Shown: positions 37,785 to 47,513 of the stretch, piece by piece
Layout: every line of letters begins with the position of its first letter
Numbering within the stretch: position 1 is the stretch's first letter
Origin: Idiomarina ramblicola
GTDB taxonomy: Bacteria; Pseudomonadota; Gammaproteobacteria; Enterobacterales; Alteromonadaceae
Direction: 5' to 3'
Length of the DNA: 64,000 nucleotides
Assembly: GCF_003987255.1 (NCBI RefSeq)
Contig: NZ_PIQC01000005.1
Span: 62,001-126,000 of the forward strand
Translations under genes and position numbers: made by a program
The notes under the pieces: model-generated
Database searches by the model: none
Told to the model about the DNA's origin: nothing
What the model saw: only the letters and a program-made list of their open reading frames with translations

Positions 37785-38789
37785 ATGAGCAGAACTATCA
37801 CAGTCATTCCAGGTGACGGCATCGGCCCGGATATCGTTAAGTCCGCAACCGCTATTCTAGATAAAGCGGGTTGTGACTTTCAGTATGAATACGTTGAGGC
37901 CGGTCTAACTGCTTTAGAGAAAACCGGAGAGTTATTACCTCAGGACACTCTTGATGCGATTGAACGTAACGGTGTTACCTTAAAAGGACCATTAACAACA
38001 CCGGTTGGTGAAGGCTTTACTTCTATTAACGTGAGTCTACGCAAGCACTTTTCTCTTTACGCAAACGTTCGCCCTGTGTTGTCTTTTAAAGGCACACAAG
38101 CTCGTTACGACGATATTGATATCATCACCATTCGTGAAAATACCGAAGGTATGTACTCAGGTATAGGGCAAAAAGTGTCTGAAGACGGTAATGAAGCCGA
38201 AGCAGTAAGTAAAATTACTCGTGAAGGCGCAGAGCGCATTGTTCGTTTCGCTTACGAAACTGCACGCCGTGAGGGTCGTAAAAAAGTTACTGCGGTTCAT
38301 AAAGCCAACATTCTGAAATCAACATCCGGTTTATTCTTGAAAGTCGCACGTGAAATTGCTGAAGAATACCCGGATATTGAGTCAACTGAGATGATTGTCG
38401 ATGCAGCCTGCATGCGTCTGGTTATGAACCCGGAAGAATTTGATGTCATTGTCACCACAAACCTGTTTGGCGATATTTTGTCAGACCTTTGTGCTGGCTT
38501 AGTTGGCGGTTTAGGCATGGCTCCAGGCGCCAATATTGGTAAAGACTGTGCAATTTTTGAAGCCGTACACGGCTCAGCTCCCGACATTGCCGGTAAAAAC
38601 TTGGCAAACCCAAGCTCAGTAATTTTGGCTTCCATTCAAATGCTTGAATATCTGGGTATGCAGGAACAAGCTAACAACATCACTAAAGCTCTGGCCGATG
38701 TTATTTCCAGCGGCGACCGAACAACTCGTGATTTAGGTGGTTCGCACGGAACAACTGACTTTACTCAGGCCGTTATTGAACGACTTTAA
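37785..38789 (+). CDS. NAD-type isocitrate dehydrogenase
   Basis: A 334-residue beta-decarboxylating dehydrogenase, much shorter than E. coli NADP-type Icd (416). ITVIPGDGIGPDI, the substrate loop SLRKHFSLYANVRP and ITIRENTEGMYSG identify isocitrate dehydrogenase. The cofactor region reads HGSAPDIAGK, with the aspartate that favours NAD. Homoisocitrate or isopropylmalate dehydrogenases are the alternatives, but the loop and the lack of leu neighbours argue against them. AAAGGA precedes ATG by 8 bases. It stands alone. Confidence 0.87.
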   Translation: MSRTITVIPGDGIGPDIVKSATAILDKAGCDFQYEYVEAGLTALEKTGELLPQDTLDAIERNGVTLKGPLTTPVGEGFTSINVSLRKHFSLYANVRPVLSFKGTQARYDDIDIITIRENTEGMYSGIGQKVSEDGNEAEAVSKITREGAERIVRFAYETARREGRKKVTAVHKANILKSTSGLFLKVAREIAEEYPDIESTEMIVDAACMRLVMNPEEFDVIVTTNLFGDILSDLCAGLVGGLGMAPGANIGKDCAIFEAVHGSAPDIAGKNLANPSSVILASIQMLEYLGMQEQANNITKALADVISSGDRTTRDLGGSHGTTDFTQAVIERL

Positions 38790-38804
38790 AAAACAGTTTT
38801 TCAG

Positions 38805-38833
38805 GCATAGCCGTTGTTTAATCGCGGCTATGC
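38805..38833. terminator. Hairpin between convergent isocitrate dehydrogenase and rlmM genes
   Basis: GCATAGCCG (38805-38813) pairs perfectly with CGGCTATGC (38825-38833) around an 11-base loop. It lies between two converging stop codons. Neither side has an immediate long T run, so it may be a weak bidirectional terminator or an RNA 3'-end stabiliser. Confidence 0.5.
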
Positions 38834-38841
38834 TCTAAAAA

Positions 38842-39951
38842 CTAGCTGCGCGGCAACCAACGCAAATGTACGGTGATTTCTTCCCTATCGTGGTAAAGAT
38901 GCTTGGCCTGAATTTCAAATGGCTTAGTGCCTTCCGTTTGTAGCTTATCGGTAATCTGACCCAAATACTCTTTCACTGCTGCGTAACGTTGACGCATCGG
39001 CAGTTTTAAATTAAATATCGCTTCTTCACAATCGCCATCAAGTAACCAATTGGTCATCAGCTCACCGACACGCGCGGGCTTTTCGACCATGTCACAAACT
39101 AACCAGTTGATATTTTTGCGTTTAGGACGAAATTTAAAGCCATCTTCTTTAAAATGCTTAACCTGACCGGTGTCCATTAATGAATCAGCCATCGGCCCGT
39201 TATCGACCGCCTGTACCATCATGCCTCGGCGCACTAACTGATAAGTCCAGCCGCCTGGTGCCGCACCTAAATCCACGGCTTTCATACCCGAATGTACACG
39301 TTTTTCCTGTTCATTTTCAGGTACAAACACCTGAAAGGCCTCGTCCAGCTTTAGAGTTGAACGGCTCGGTGCATCTTTTGGCATGCGCAAACGCACAATG
39401 CCACCATCGTGCGGCGTCTGATTATAGCTATACGAATACCCCACTAATGCATGCGCTGAATTAACAAAAAACACATGTAATATGGGTCGTTTTGCTAACG
39501 GTTTATTGCTTAAAAGCTCCTCTTTACGCAGAGCCTGACGCAATGGCACACTGAACTTACGACAAAATTTTGATAATTGATTCGCATCGTTCGTATCTGG
39601 AGTTTCAACTCGTAGCTCTCCCGCCAAACCAAAGGTTTCTTCGTGAGGTTTCAATACCTTAATGACCTCACTGGCACGATCTTCAATACCTGCCAATTTT
39701 ACAGGCCCCAATAGAGCAAACATTTCACGAGCAAAAACCAAGTCCTTCAGCGCCAGTTTCCGGGCAATATGCTCTGCTTCTTCGTGCTGGCAGTTGTATG
39801 TAACATACGCTTGATCAGGCTGCGTCTGACAGTAACCGTAAATACCCAGGTTAGCTGTTTTATCCTGAATTTCTGCAGCGCAGTCGCCTTCAAACCCTGC
39901 ACGACACAGCAATATGATGCCACTACCTTTGCCGCTAACAATGTCTTTCAT
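38842..39951 (-). CDS. rlmM: 23S rRNA 2'-O-ribose C2498 methyltransferase RlmM
   Basis: SAM-dependent methyltransferase acting on C2498 of 23S rRNA. It is 369 residues (E. coli 366). A THUMP-like N-terminal region precedes the Rossmann fold with AVDLGAAPGGWTYQLVRRG; the K-D-K-E style catalytic residues include D in WLVCDMVEKP. Its start overlaps the end of the ygdD-like gene by one base. This rlmM-ygdD-gcvA neighbourhood is conserved in E. coli. Confidence 0.95.
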   Translation of the reverse strand: MKDIVSGKGSGIILLCRAGFEGDCAAEIQDKTANLGIYGYCQTQPDQAYVTYNCQHEEAEHIARKLALKDLVFAREMFALLGPVKLAGIEDRASEVIKVLKPHEETFGLAGELRVETPDTNDANQLSKFCRKFSVPLRQALRKEELLSNKPLAKRPILHVFFVNSAHALVGYSYSYNQTPHDGGIVRLRMPKDAPSRSTLKLDEAFQVFVPENEQEKRVHSGMKAVDLGAAPGGWTYQLVRRGMMVQAVDNGPMADSLMDTGQVKHFKEDGFKFRPKRKNINWLVCDMVEKPARVGELMTNWLLDGDCEEAIFNLKLPMRQRYAAVKEYLGQITDKLQTEGTKPFEIQAKHLYHDREEITVHLRWLPRS

Positions 39952-40331
39952 TAACTACCCGCTCCTGACTTCACTGCACCAACCAGCAAACTGAGCCAGC
40001 CGACGATAAATAACAACCCACCAATGGGCGTTATGGGCCCAAACCATTTAATACCAGTCAGCGCTAATGCGTACAAACTGCCTGAAAATAAAATCACGCC
40101 CGCCAGCCACAAATAGCCGCTGGCAACAAACCAAACCGAATAGGACTGCTTTAACCAAAACGCTAAAGCAAATAGCGCCAAGGCATGATAGAACTGATAA
40201 GTAACACCCGTTTCAAACGCACTCAGCAGATCGTCGCTTAACTTCGATTTAAGTCCATGCGCAGCAAAAGCGCCCAGCATAACGCCTGTACCGCCTAAAA
40301 TCGCTGACACGATCAAAAATAACTGACTCAT
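39951..40331 (-). CDS. ygdD: DUF423 membrane protein (YgdD)
   Basis: A 126-residue inner-membrane protein with four hydrophobic helices. GVMLGAFAAHGLKSKL near the N-terminus and GITPIGGLLFIVGW-like C-terminal residues (PITPIGGLLFIVGWLSL) are the DUF423 hallmarks. Function unknown. It overlaps its upstream hydrolase neighbour by 4 bases and rlmM by one. Confidence 0.92.
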   Translation of the reverse strand: MSQLFLIVSAILGGTGVMLGAFAAHGLKSKLSDDLLSAFETGVTYQFYHALALFALAFWLKQSYSVWFVASGYLWLAGVILFSGSLYALALTGIKWFGPITPIGGLLFIVGWLSLLVGAVKSGAGS

Positions 40332-40951
40332 TGAATAAATTCCTTAATAGCGTCTACCGCCTCTTGCCATAATTTGGGCGTGTTATCCGCCTTTGCTTTA
40401 GTGGCCGCAAAGCCGTGATCAGCTCCCTCAAGCCATTGCAGTTGCCAGTTCTCAGGTAACTCCACGCTCTCACCAAGTTCCATTTTCTTTCTTATGGGTT
40501 TGCTGAAAGGGTCTCTTGTTCCTTGCAGAATCAGTCCAGGTGCCTGCGTCAACTCCAACTCTTCAAAACGTGATTTCTCTGGTTTTTGAGGCGGATGAAA
40601 GGGAAATCCCAGAGCAATAACGGCTTTAACCTGATATTTATCCGCTAACCTTAACATCACCCGGCTTCCTAACGACTTACCCATCAAGACAACCGATTTC
40701 TTATCTTGCTGCAATTCACTCAGTAGCTCATCAACCGCATCGACTAACATCGGCATTTTATTCGGAGGTCGGGGCTTACCTGTTTCACGAACCTTTTCCC
40801 AATAAGGAAAGTCTGGACGCACAACTTCAGCATCAAGCGCAATGCCCTGTTCAGCAAAGAAGTTCATAAAAGCTGTGTCGGGACCGCCGCCTGAGCCATG
40901 CAAAAAAACGATGCGGAACGCCCCTTCCGGGTTCTGTTGTTGATAACGCAT
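40328..40951 (-). CDS. Alpha/beta hydrolase (KANL3/Tex30-like)
   Basis: A 207-residue alpha/beta hydrolase. FLHGSGGGPDTAFM forms the oxyanion region, the nucleophile elbow is GKSLG (around 93-97), D is in GTRDPF and the histidine in EGADHGF. The substrate is unknown. It overlaps gcvA by one base and ygdD by 4, so it is an extra gene within the otherwise conserved gcvA-ygdD-rlmM order. Confidence 0.87.
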   Translation of the reverse strand: MRYQQQNPEGAFRIVFLHGSGGGPDTAFMNFFAEQGIALDAEVVRPDFPYWEKVRETGKPRPPNKMPMLVDAVDELLSELQQDKKSVVLMGKSLGSRVMLRLADKYQVKAVIALGFPFHPPQKPEKSRFEELELTQAPGLILQGTRDPFSKPIRKKMELGESVELPENWQLQWLEGADHGFAATKAKADNTPKLWQEAVDAIKEFIQ

Positions 40952-41850
40952 TATTGGTTAAACTCTTGCTCTTCTTTTTGCACCAAGTTTAGCAGCCACT
41001 GACGGAAGGTCGCGATTTTACCTATCTCCGCCTGATTGTCACGACAAACCAGATAAAACGCTTTATTCCGCTGCAGTGCCTGAGGGAAAATACGAACCAG
41101 GTGGCCACTGTCAATTTCGGACTTCACCAGCACGTTATTGGCTAATGCAATGCCCTGCCCGTGAACTGCCGCCTGCAAAGCCAGACTGGAATGGCTAAAT
41201 ACCGGCCCATTATCACCTTTATACTGGGGCAATCCTACCAACTGAAACCAATCCTTCCAGGCATTTCGGGTTTCATCATGCAGTAGCGTCTGTTTGAATA
41301 AATCTATGGGCTCTTTGATGTTGGCTTTGTCTAATAGCAAGGGAGAACAGACTGGCCATAAGTATTCTTCATGCAGTTGGTAAGCTTTTACCCCAGGCCA
41401 GCGGCCATCCCCATAGTAAATAGCAACGTCCACGTCGTCGGTTAACGAACCACTAATTTCATCTACGGCTTTAATGCGAATATCCATATCGGGATGCGCT
41501 TCGCGGAAACTACTCAGCCGGGGAACAAACCATAAAATAGCGAAGCTGGGAGGAACCGACACGGTCAAAGCGCCACGCTCCGACACTAATCGAAGTTTAT
41601 CGGTGGCCTGTGCCAACTGCTCAAAAATATCTCGTAACTCTAAGTAATACTCCTGACCTTCTTCGGTCAACAGCAAAGAACGGTTACGTCGAATAAAAAG
41701 TTTGAGCTCGAGAAACTCTTCTAACGCTTTTACCTGATGACTGACCGCAGCCTGAGTGACAAATAGCTCTTCGGCGGCTTTGGTAAAACTGAGATGACGC
41801 GCTGCCACTTCAAATGATTTAAGTGCGTTTAAGGGAGGTAATTTCCGCAT
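40951..41850 (-). CDS. gcvA: LysR-family regulator GcvA
   Basis: A 299-residue LysR regulator. The N-terminal helix-turn-helix (LPPLNALKSFEVAARHLSFTKAAEELFVTQAAVSHQVKALE) and its position beside ygdD and rlmM point to GcvA, activator of the glycine cleavage operon in E. coli. The substrate-binding domain covers about 92-295. No gcv operon is in this window. A strong hairpin lies just upstream of its start. Confidence 0.85.
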   Translation of the reverse strand: MRKLPPLNALKSFEVAARHLSFTKAAEELFVTQAAVSHQVKALEEFLELKLFIRRNRSLLLTEEGQEYYLELRDIFEQLAQATDKLRLVSERGALTVSVPPSFAILWFVPRLSSFREAHPDMDIRIKAVDEISGSLTDDVDVAIYYGDGRWPGVKAYQLHEEYLWPVCSPLLLDKANIKEPIDLFKQTLLHDETRNAWKDWFQLVGLPQYKGDNGPVFSHSSLALQAAVHGQGIALANNVLVKSEIDSGHLVRIFPQALQRNKAFYLVCRDNQAEIGKIATFRQWLLNLVQKEEQEFNQ

Positions 41851-41860
41851 GCCATTAACT

Positions 41861-41907
41861 AAAAAGCGTCTCGGTTTAGTAGATAAACACTACTATAACA
41901 GAGACGC
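41861..41907 (-). terminator. Terminator-like hairpin between the SDR gene and gcvA
   Basis: GCGTCTC (41866-41872) pairs with GAGACGC (41901-41907), and an inner stem TAGTAG / CTACTA lies within. Read leftward the stem is followed by TTTTT (41861-41865). It would end the valine operon. It lies only 11 bases from the gcvA ATG. Confidence 0.7.
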
Positions 41908-41947
41908 CCTTCGTTCGGCTATTTATCATTACTTAATCTAATGTGAC

Positions 41948-42712
41948 TTACAGACGAACGCCGCCATCAATCTCGACCACTCGACCGCTGAAGAAGTCAT
42001 TTTCAATGATATAACGCGCACTGTGAGCAATTTCATTGGGCTGGCCCCAGCGTTTGAGCGGAACCATAGACAACGCGCGATCAACCGCTTCAGGTTTCAT
42101 CTGTGCCGTCATTGGAGTTTCGATAAAGCCCGGTGCAATGGCACCACAGCGAATGCCGTAGCGACCCAATTCACGAGCCCAGGTGACTGTCATGGCAACC
42201 ACACCGGCTTTGGTCGCCGAATAGTTAGTCTGTCCCATGTTGCCAGCACGCGCGACGCTGGAAATATTGATGATAACGCCTTTCTTACCAGCTTTTACCA
42301 TCTGCGCAGCAGCTTCACGGCCGCATAAGAAAGTACCGGTTAAGTTCACATCCAGTACCGACTGAAACTGCTGTAATGGCATCTTCTGTTTCAGTTCGCC
42401 GTCTTTGAATTTAATCAGCAGGCCGTCACGCAGTAGTCCTGCGTTGTTTACCAGCACATCAATGCCATCAAACTCTTGCTGAATTTGTTCAAACACGGTT
42501 TCTACCGACTCTTCGTCAGTAATATCCACTTCATAGCCAACTACTTTGGCAGCACTCAGCTTTTCGCAGTGCTCCTGAGCTTCACCTAATACGTCGCCGT
42601 TAATATCGATAAGTGCAAGTTTAGCGCCTTGTTTGGCGAAATCTTCAGCCATTGCAAGGCCCAGCCCCTGGGCACCACCGGTAATAACAATAACACTGTC
42701 TTTAATTTGCAT
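41948..42712 (-). CDS. Short-chain dehydrogenase of the valine/isoleucine cluster
   Basis: A 254-residue SDR. The cofactor motif is TGGAQGLG, the catalytic serine lies in NISSVARAG, and tyrosine and lysine in YSATKAG. ATG 42712 is chosen because GGGGA lies 6 bases upstream; a TTG 4 codons earlier is in frame. In related bacteria an SDR (IvdG) closes the LiuR-controlled branched-chain operon and may oxidise 2-methyl-3-hydroxybutyryl-CoA. That substrate is inferred from context; a FabG-like role is the alternative. Confidence 0.8.
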   Translation of the reverse strand: MQIKDSVIVITGGAQGLGLAMAEDFAKQGAKLALIDINGDVLGEAQEHCEKLSAAKVVGYEVDITDEESVETVFEQIQQEFDGIDVLVNNAGLLRDGLLIKFKDGELKQKMPLQQFQSVLDVNLTGTFLCGREAAAQMVKAGKKGVIINISSVARAGNMGQTNYSATKAGVVAMTVTWARELGRYGIRCGAIAPGFIETPMTAQMKPEAVDRALSMVPLKRWGQPNEIAHSARYIIENDFFSGRVVEIDGGVRL

Positions 42713-42732
42713 GTGTATCCCCAATTCTTAGG

Positions 42733-43629
42733 TTACTTCTGTGACTTCGGTGCCACATAGTTAAAAATACTGGAAAAATCCTGACGACCATGGCCTTGCT
42801 CAGACCAGCTATGGTAAAGGTTGCGAGTCAACGACCCCATCGGGGTTGCCGCACCACTTTCTAATGCGGTTTGTTGCGCCAACCCTAAGTCTTTGGCCAT
42901 TAAGTCAACCAGGAATCCGCCCTGATAGTCGTTACTTGAAGGTACGTTATCCATTACGCCCGGACACGGATTGTAAACCTGTAAAGTCCAGTTGCTACCC
43001 GAGCTTGCCAGCATAATTTCCGATAAAACTTTCGGATCTAACCCATTTGCCTTACCCAATTGCAAGGCTTCAGAAGTTCCCACCATTAATACCGACAACA
43101 ACATGTTGTTGCAGATTTTTGCAATCTGCCCAGCACCGACATTACCGGCGCGGAAAACATTTTTCCCCATGTCGTTGAGAACCGTGCGAGCCCGGTCAAC
43201 GTTGGTTTCTGTGCCACCACAAATAAAGGTTAAGGTGCCGGCTTTCGCGCCACCCACACCACCGGAAACCGGGGCGTCAATAAAGGCAATACCGGCTTTC
43301 TCTAGCTGTTCACCGACATACATAGCGGTATCTGATGAAATGGTACTGCAGTCAATGACAAGCTGATCTTTGGTCAGCTTATTGATTAGACCGTCGTCTC
43401 CGAGGTAAACACCTTTTACGTGGCGGTCTGCCGGCAGCATAGAAACCACAAACTCAACGCCGTCGATGGCCTCAGCTGCTGTTTTCGCTGCCTGTGCACC
43501 GTCCGCAACTATGGCTTTCAGCGCATCTTCCGATAAATCAAAAGCCTTAACTGTGTGGCCTGCTTTTGCCAGGTTGCTGGCCATAGGGCCACCCATGTTT
43601 CCCAGTCCAATAAATCCTACGGTTGCCAT
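42733..43629 (-). CDS. mmsB: 3-hydroxyisobutyrate dehydrogenase
   Basis: Oxidises 3-hydroxyisobutyrate to methylmalonate semialdehyde in valine degradation. It is 298 residues. The NAD motif GFIGLGNMGGPMASNL, the substrate loop DAPVSGGVGGAKAGTLTF and the catalytic lysine in GAGQIAKICNNMLL are all present. It lies 20 bases before the SDR start and 27 after the hydrolase gene in the same operon. Confidence 0.95.
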   Translation of the reverse strand: MATVGFIGLGNMGGPMASNLAKAGHTVKAFDLSEDALKAIVADGAQAAKTAAEAIDGVEFVVSMLPADRHVKGVYLGDDGLINKLTKDQLVIDCSTISSDTAMYVGEQLEKAGIAFIDAPVSGGVGGAKAGTLTFICGGTETNVDRARTVLNDMGKNVFRAGNVGAGQIAKICNNMLLSVLMVGTSEALQLGKANGLDPKVLSEIMLASSGSNWTLQVYNPCPGVMDNVPSSNDYQGGFLVDLMAKDLGLAQQTALESGAATPMGSLTRNLYHSWSEQGHGRQDFSSIFNYVAPKSQK

Positions 43630-43656
43630 ACAGGCACTCCTTCTTGTTAATTCGTT

Positions 43657-44778
43657 TTATTTATCAAGATCGGCTAATGGATGCGTTCGCTCGCCCCAGG
43701 GCGGTAAAAAGAATGCATCAACCTCTTCCGCTGGTACTTCGGCTACCGAGCTGTGCTGCCATTGTGGATTCTTATCTTTATCAATCAGCAATGCCCGAAT
43801 ACCTTCAGCAAAGTCACCACGAACCGCACAGTTACAAGACAGGGTCAGTTCCAGTCGAAAGCAATCTGCCAACGACAAATCAGAACCCTGCTGCAATTGA
43901 TTCCAGACAAGGTGCGAAGTAAACGGGCAACCATTTGCGAGATTCTTACGCGCCCGCGCCAACCATTTATCATCGGTTTCATCATTTACAATACGCGTAA
44001 CAATATCGCCAATGTCATTGCCGTCTGTCAGTTCTGTAATAAGTGACTGGTGCGGTTCCACCTGTGGCGTTGGTAGAGCGGTTGGGTCACTGCTAGCAAT
44101 CGAACTCAGTAAATCCGACACTTTTTGCTTATTCAATGCTTCAGTATCGCCCCACTCCAATTCTTTTAACTGGGTCAGAATAGTTTCTTTGCTTTCATGA
44201 CCCACAAAGTGATCCGCCAAGTTTAAATATAACGCATCATTTGCGTTCATCGTCGCCCCGGTAATGCCTAAAAATAGGCCACAACCTTGTGGCATACGGT
44301 TCAGGAAATAGGTTGCGCCAACATCCGGGTACAACCCAATCGTCACTTCCGGCATAGCCAGTAACGAACGTTCGGTCACAATACGGTGACTGGCGCCATT
44401 CATCAGCCCCATACCGCCGCCCATCACTATGCCGTCACCCCAGCAAATAAGAGGTTTAGGGAAGGTCTGAATAAAATAATCCAGTTGATATTCCTGCGTG
44501 AAGAAGTTCTCAACTTCGCTCACCAGCTTGCCAGGCTCTGCCTGCATAGCTTTATACATTGCAACAATGTCGCCACCGGCGCAGAATGCTTTTTCACCCG
44601 CCCCCTGCAACCAGACACAAGCGACATTGTCATCCTTAGCCCATTTTTTTAGCTGTGGTAACAGCTTTTCAGCCATTGCCAGGCTTAGAGCATTTAGCGA
44701 TTTCTCGGAATTTAATGTAGCAACGCCGATGACCTTGTCACCGGCGTTCAGTTCTTCAAAAAGTACAACGTCTTGCAT
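43657..44778 (-). CDS. 3-hydroxyisobutyryl-CoA hydrolase
   Basis: A 373-residue crotonase-fold enzyme of the HIBCH type, freeing 3-hydroxyisobutyrate from CoA in valine degradation. The oxyanion segment AFCAGGDIVAMYK and GGGMGLMNGASHRIVTE are conserved, with the catalytic glutamate in MPEVTIGLYPDVGATYFL. The extended C-terminal third separates HIBCH from simple enoyl-CoA hydratases. It follows the acyl-CoA dehydrogenase by 9 bases. No separate hydratase gene lies between them. Confidence 0.9.
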   Translation of the reverse strand: MQDVVLFEELNAGDKVIGVATLNSEKSLNALSLAMAEKLLPQLKKWAKDDNVACVWLQGAGEKAFCAGGDIVAMYKAMQAEPGKLVSEVENFFTQEYQLDYFIQTFPKPLICWGDGIVMGGGMGLMNGASHRIVTERSLLAMPEVTIGLYPDVGATYFLNRMPQGCGLFLGITGATMNANDALYLNLADHFVGHESKETILTQLKELEWGDTEALNKQKVSDLLSSIASSDPTALPTPQVEPHQSLITELTDGNDIGDIVTRIVNDETDDKWLARARKNLANGCPFTSHLVWNQLQQGSDLSLADCFRLELTLSCNCAVRGDFAEGIRALLIDKDKNPQWQHSSVAEVPAEEVDAFFLPPWGERTHPLADLDK

Positions 44779-44787
44779 GGAGTCTCC

Positions 44788-45945
44788 TTACAAGATTTCG
44801 CGATCGTTATCCGCTAATATACGGCGGCCAATAATCATACGCATGACTTCGTTTGTGCCTTCCAGAATCTGGTGCACACGAACATCACGCACATGGCGCT
44901 CTAACGGATACTCTTTAATATAGCCATAACCACCGTGCAGCTGCAGTGCGTCGTTACACACTTTAAAACCAACATCGGTCGCAAACTGTTTTGCCATGGC
45001 GCAATAGGTCGTTTTGTCAGCATCGTTGTTATCGACTTTACTGGCTGCCAAACGCACCATTTGACGGGCTGCAACCAGCTCAGTTGCCATATCGGCTAAC
45101 TTAAACTGTAGTGCCTGAAATGCCGCCAGAGGCTTACCAAATTGCGTACGCTCCTGCATATAAGCTTTTGCTGTATTCAAAGCAGCCTGCGCGGTACCGA
45201 CAGAGCAAACCGCAATGTTAATGCGTCCGCCGTCTAAGCCCATCATGGCAAATTTAAAGCCTTCGCCTTCTTTACCCAGCAGGTTTTCTGCCGGAATACG
45301 AACGTCTTCAAACGTTACTAAGCGAGTTGGCTGGGCGTTCCAGCCCATTTTCTCTTCGGCTTTACCGTAAATAACACCTTTCGCATCCGCCGGGACAGCA
45401 AAGGCAGAAATGCCTTTAGGCCCGTCTTCACCAGTACGTGCCATCACCACCAGCACATCAGTTTCACCGGCACCGGAGATAAACATTTTAGAGCCGTTCA
45501 GAACGTACTCGTCACCATCTTTTTTCGCACTGGTCCGTAAGCTGGCAGCGTCTGAACCTGAACCGGGTTCTGTCAGGCAGTAAGAGCCCAGCTTCTCGCC
45601 GGTAACCAACTCTGGTACCCACTGATCAATCACTGACTGTTGGCCGAAGGAGCCAATCATCCAGGTGACCATGTTGTGAATGGTCATCATTGCTGTTGTT
45701 GCTGTACAACCACCCGCCAACTGCTCAAAAATGAGCGCTGAGTCCAGACGGCTCATTCCGAAGCCGCCAGCCTCTTCCGGCGTGTACATACCCATAAAGC
45801 CCATTTCACCGGCTTTACGGAACACTTCAATTGGGAAATGGTGCTCTTCGTCCCATTTTGCGGCATTTGGCGCCAGTTCTTTGTCAGCAAAAGCTTTAGC
45901 CGTATCAACAAAGGCTTGCTGGTCTTCTGTCAATTCGAAATTCAT
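44788..45945 (-). CDS. Acyl-CoA dehydrogenase, probably isobutyryl-CoA
   Basis: A 385-residue FAD enzyme. The family motif CLTEPGSGSDAASL binds flavin and substrate, and the catalytic base is E366 in LEGTNE, as in short- and branched-chain dehydrogenases. Position between mmsA and the 3-hydroxyisobutyryl-CoA hydrolase suggests isobutyryl-CoA or 2-methylbutyryl-CoA as substrate. Electrons would pass through ETF to the ETF-QO encoded at 60761. Confidence 0.88.
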   Translation of the reverse strand: MNFELTEDQQAFVDTAKAFADKELAPNAAKWDEEHHFPIEVFRKAGEMGFMGMYTPEEAGGFGMSRLDSALIFEQLAGGCTATTAMMTIHNMVTWMIGSFGQQSVIDQWVPELVTGEKLGSYCLTEPGSGSDAASLRTSAKKDGDEYVLNGSKMFISGAGETDVLVVMARTGEDGPKGISAFAVPADAKGVIYGKAEEKMGWNAQPTRLVTFEDVRIPAENLLGKEGEGFKFAMMGLDGGRINIAVCSVGTAQAALNTAKAYMQERTQFGKPLAAFQALQFKLADMATELVAARQMVRLAASKVDNNDADKTTYCAMAKQFATDVGFKVCNDALQLHGGYGYIKEYPLERHVRDVRVHQILEGTNEVMRMIIGRRILADNDREIL

Positions 45946-45957
45946 CGCTATCCCCTA

Positions 45958-47457
45958 CTACCTTAGGTTAATTGACATGTTAGGGCCGGCTGGATCTTCC
46001 AGATCGCTCTCAAACCAACGAGCCGTTACTGTCTTCGTTTCACTGTAAAAACGAACGCCCTGCTTACCATAAGCATGAAGATCACCAAAGAATGAACGCT
46101 TCCAGCCAGTAAATGAGAAGAACGGCAGTGGTACCGGAATTGGAATGTTAATACCGACCTGGCCCACTTCAACTTCGTGTTGATATTTACGAGCGGCGGC
46201 GCCGCTGGCCGTAAAGATAGACGTACCATTACCGTATGGGTTGTTGTTCACCAATTCTAAAGCGTCTTCTAAGCTGTCTACTTCTGTGGCGCACAATACC
46301 GGACCGAAAATTTCCGTCTTATAAATTTCCATATCCGACGTTACGTTAGAAAAGACCGTTGGGCCGACCCAATTACCGTTTGGCAGCCCGTCAACTTTGC
46401 AATTACGACCATCAACCAACAATTTCGCGCCTTCTTTTTCACCCTGAGTAATCAAAGCTTCAACGCGCTCTTTTGCTTGTGGGCTAATAACCGGACCATA
46501 AGCGGCATTTTCATCATTCCATGCGCCCGGACGAACTTTCGCAATGGCTTCAGCAATTTCAGGAATCCACTCTTTTGCCGCACCAACGAATACTGCGACA
46601 GAAATCGCCATGCAACGTTGACCCGCTGCACCAACAGAAGAGCCAACCATGTTGTTGATCACTTGCTGTTTATTGGCATCTGGCATAATAACGCAATGGT
46701 TTTTCGCACCGGCAAAGGCCTGTACACGCTTACCATTTTCTGTACCACGACGGTAGATGTACTCTGCAACCGGCACAGAACCAACAAATGACAAGGCACG
46801 AACTGCCGGATGATCCAGTAGAAAATCGACCTGGTCTTTATTGCCATGCAAGACCTGCAACACACCTTTAGGTGCGCCAGCTTGTTCAAATAATTCCACC
46901 AAACGATTTGGCGTTAATGGATCTTGCTCAGAAGGTTTAAGGATGAAGGTGTTACCACAAGCAATTGCCAGCGGGAACATCCACAGTGGGATCATAGCCG
47001 GAAAGTTAAACGGCGTAATACCTGCACAAACCCCAAGTGGCTGAGTGTAGCTGTAAGAATCAATTTTACGGGCAACGTTTTCAACGGTCTCGCCCATTAA
47101 TAACGAAGGAATATTGGCTGCGTGTTCAACCACTTCGATACCACGCCAGACGTCACCTTTTGCATCTTCAAAAGTTTTGCCGGTTTCCTGCGCCAGAGTT
47201 TCTGCTATTTCTTCCTGATGTTCTTTTAACAAGGCCTGATAACGCATCATGACACGAGCGCGTTCAGAAACAGGCACTTCTTTCCAGGTTTTAAAAGCTT
47301 CGCGAGCACTCTCAACCGCTGCTTCCATTTCATCTTGGGTAGCAACTGGCACTTGTGCGATAACTTCCTGTGTCGCAGGATTGGTGACAGGGATCCACTG
47401 TTCTGACTTCGAGGCGACAAATTCGCCATCTATATACAGAGGCACTTTCTTAGACAT
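45958..47457 (-). CDS. mmsA: Methylmalonate-semialdehyde dehydrogenase (CoA-acylating)
   Basis: Converts methylmalonate semialdehyde to propionyl-CoA, NADH and CO2. It is a 499-residue aldehyde dehydrogenase with the nucleophilic cysteine in [27 protein letters not shown] near 145-160 and the C-terminal [20 protein letters not shown]. It is the first gene of the leftward valine operon, with AAGGTG before ATG. A 56-base divergent region separates it from the EamA gene. Confidence 0.96.
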   Translation of the reverse strand: MSKKVPLYIDGEFVASKSEQWIPVTNPATQEVIAQVPVATQDEMEAAVESAREAFKTWKEVPVSERARVMMRYQALLKEHQEEIAETLAQETGKTFEDAKGDVWRGIEVVEHAANIPSLLMGETVENVARKIDSYSYTQPLGVCAGITPFNFPAMIPLWMFPLAIACGNTFILKPSEQDPLTPNRLVELFEQAGAPKGVLQVLHGNKDQVDFLLDHPAVRALSFVGSVPVAEYIYRRGTENGKRVQAFAGAKNHCVIMPDANKQQVINNMVGSSVGAAGQRCMAISVAVFVGAAKEWIPEIAEAIAKVRPGAWNDENAAYGPVISPQAKERVEALITQGEKEGAKLLVDGRNCKVDGLPNGNWVGPTVFSNVTSDMEIYKTEIFGPVLCATEVDSLEDALELVNNNPYGNGTSIFTASGAAARKYQHEVEVGQVGINIPIPVPLPFFSFTGWKRSFFGDLHAYGKQGVRFYSETKTVTARWFESDLEDPAGPNMSINLR

Positions 47458-47513
47458 AATTCACCTTCTTATTGTGTTATTTTGTCATCTATCGATGAGC
47501 TAAATTTAGTTAA

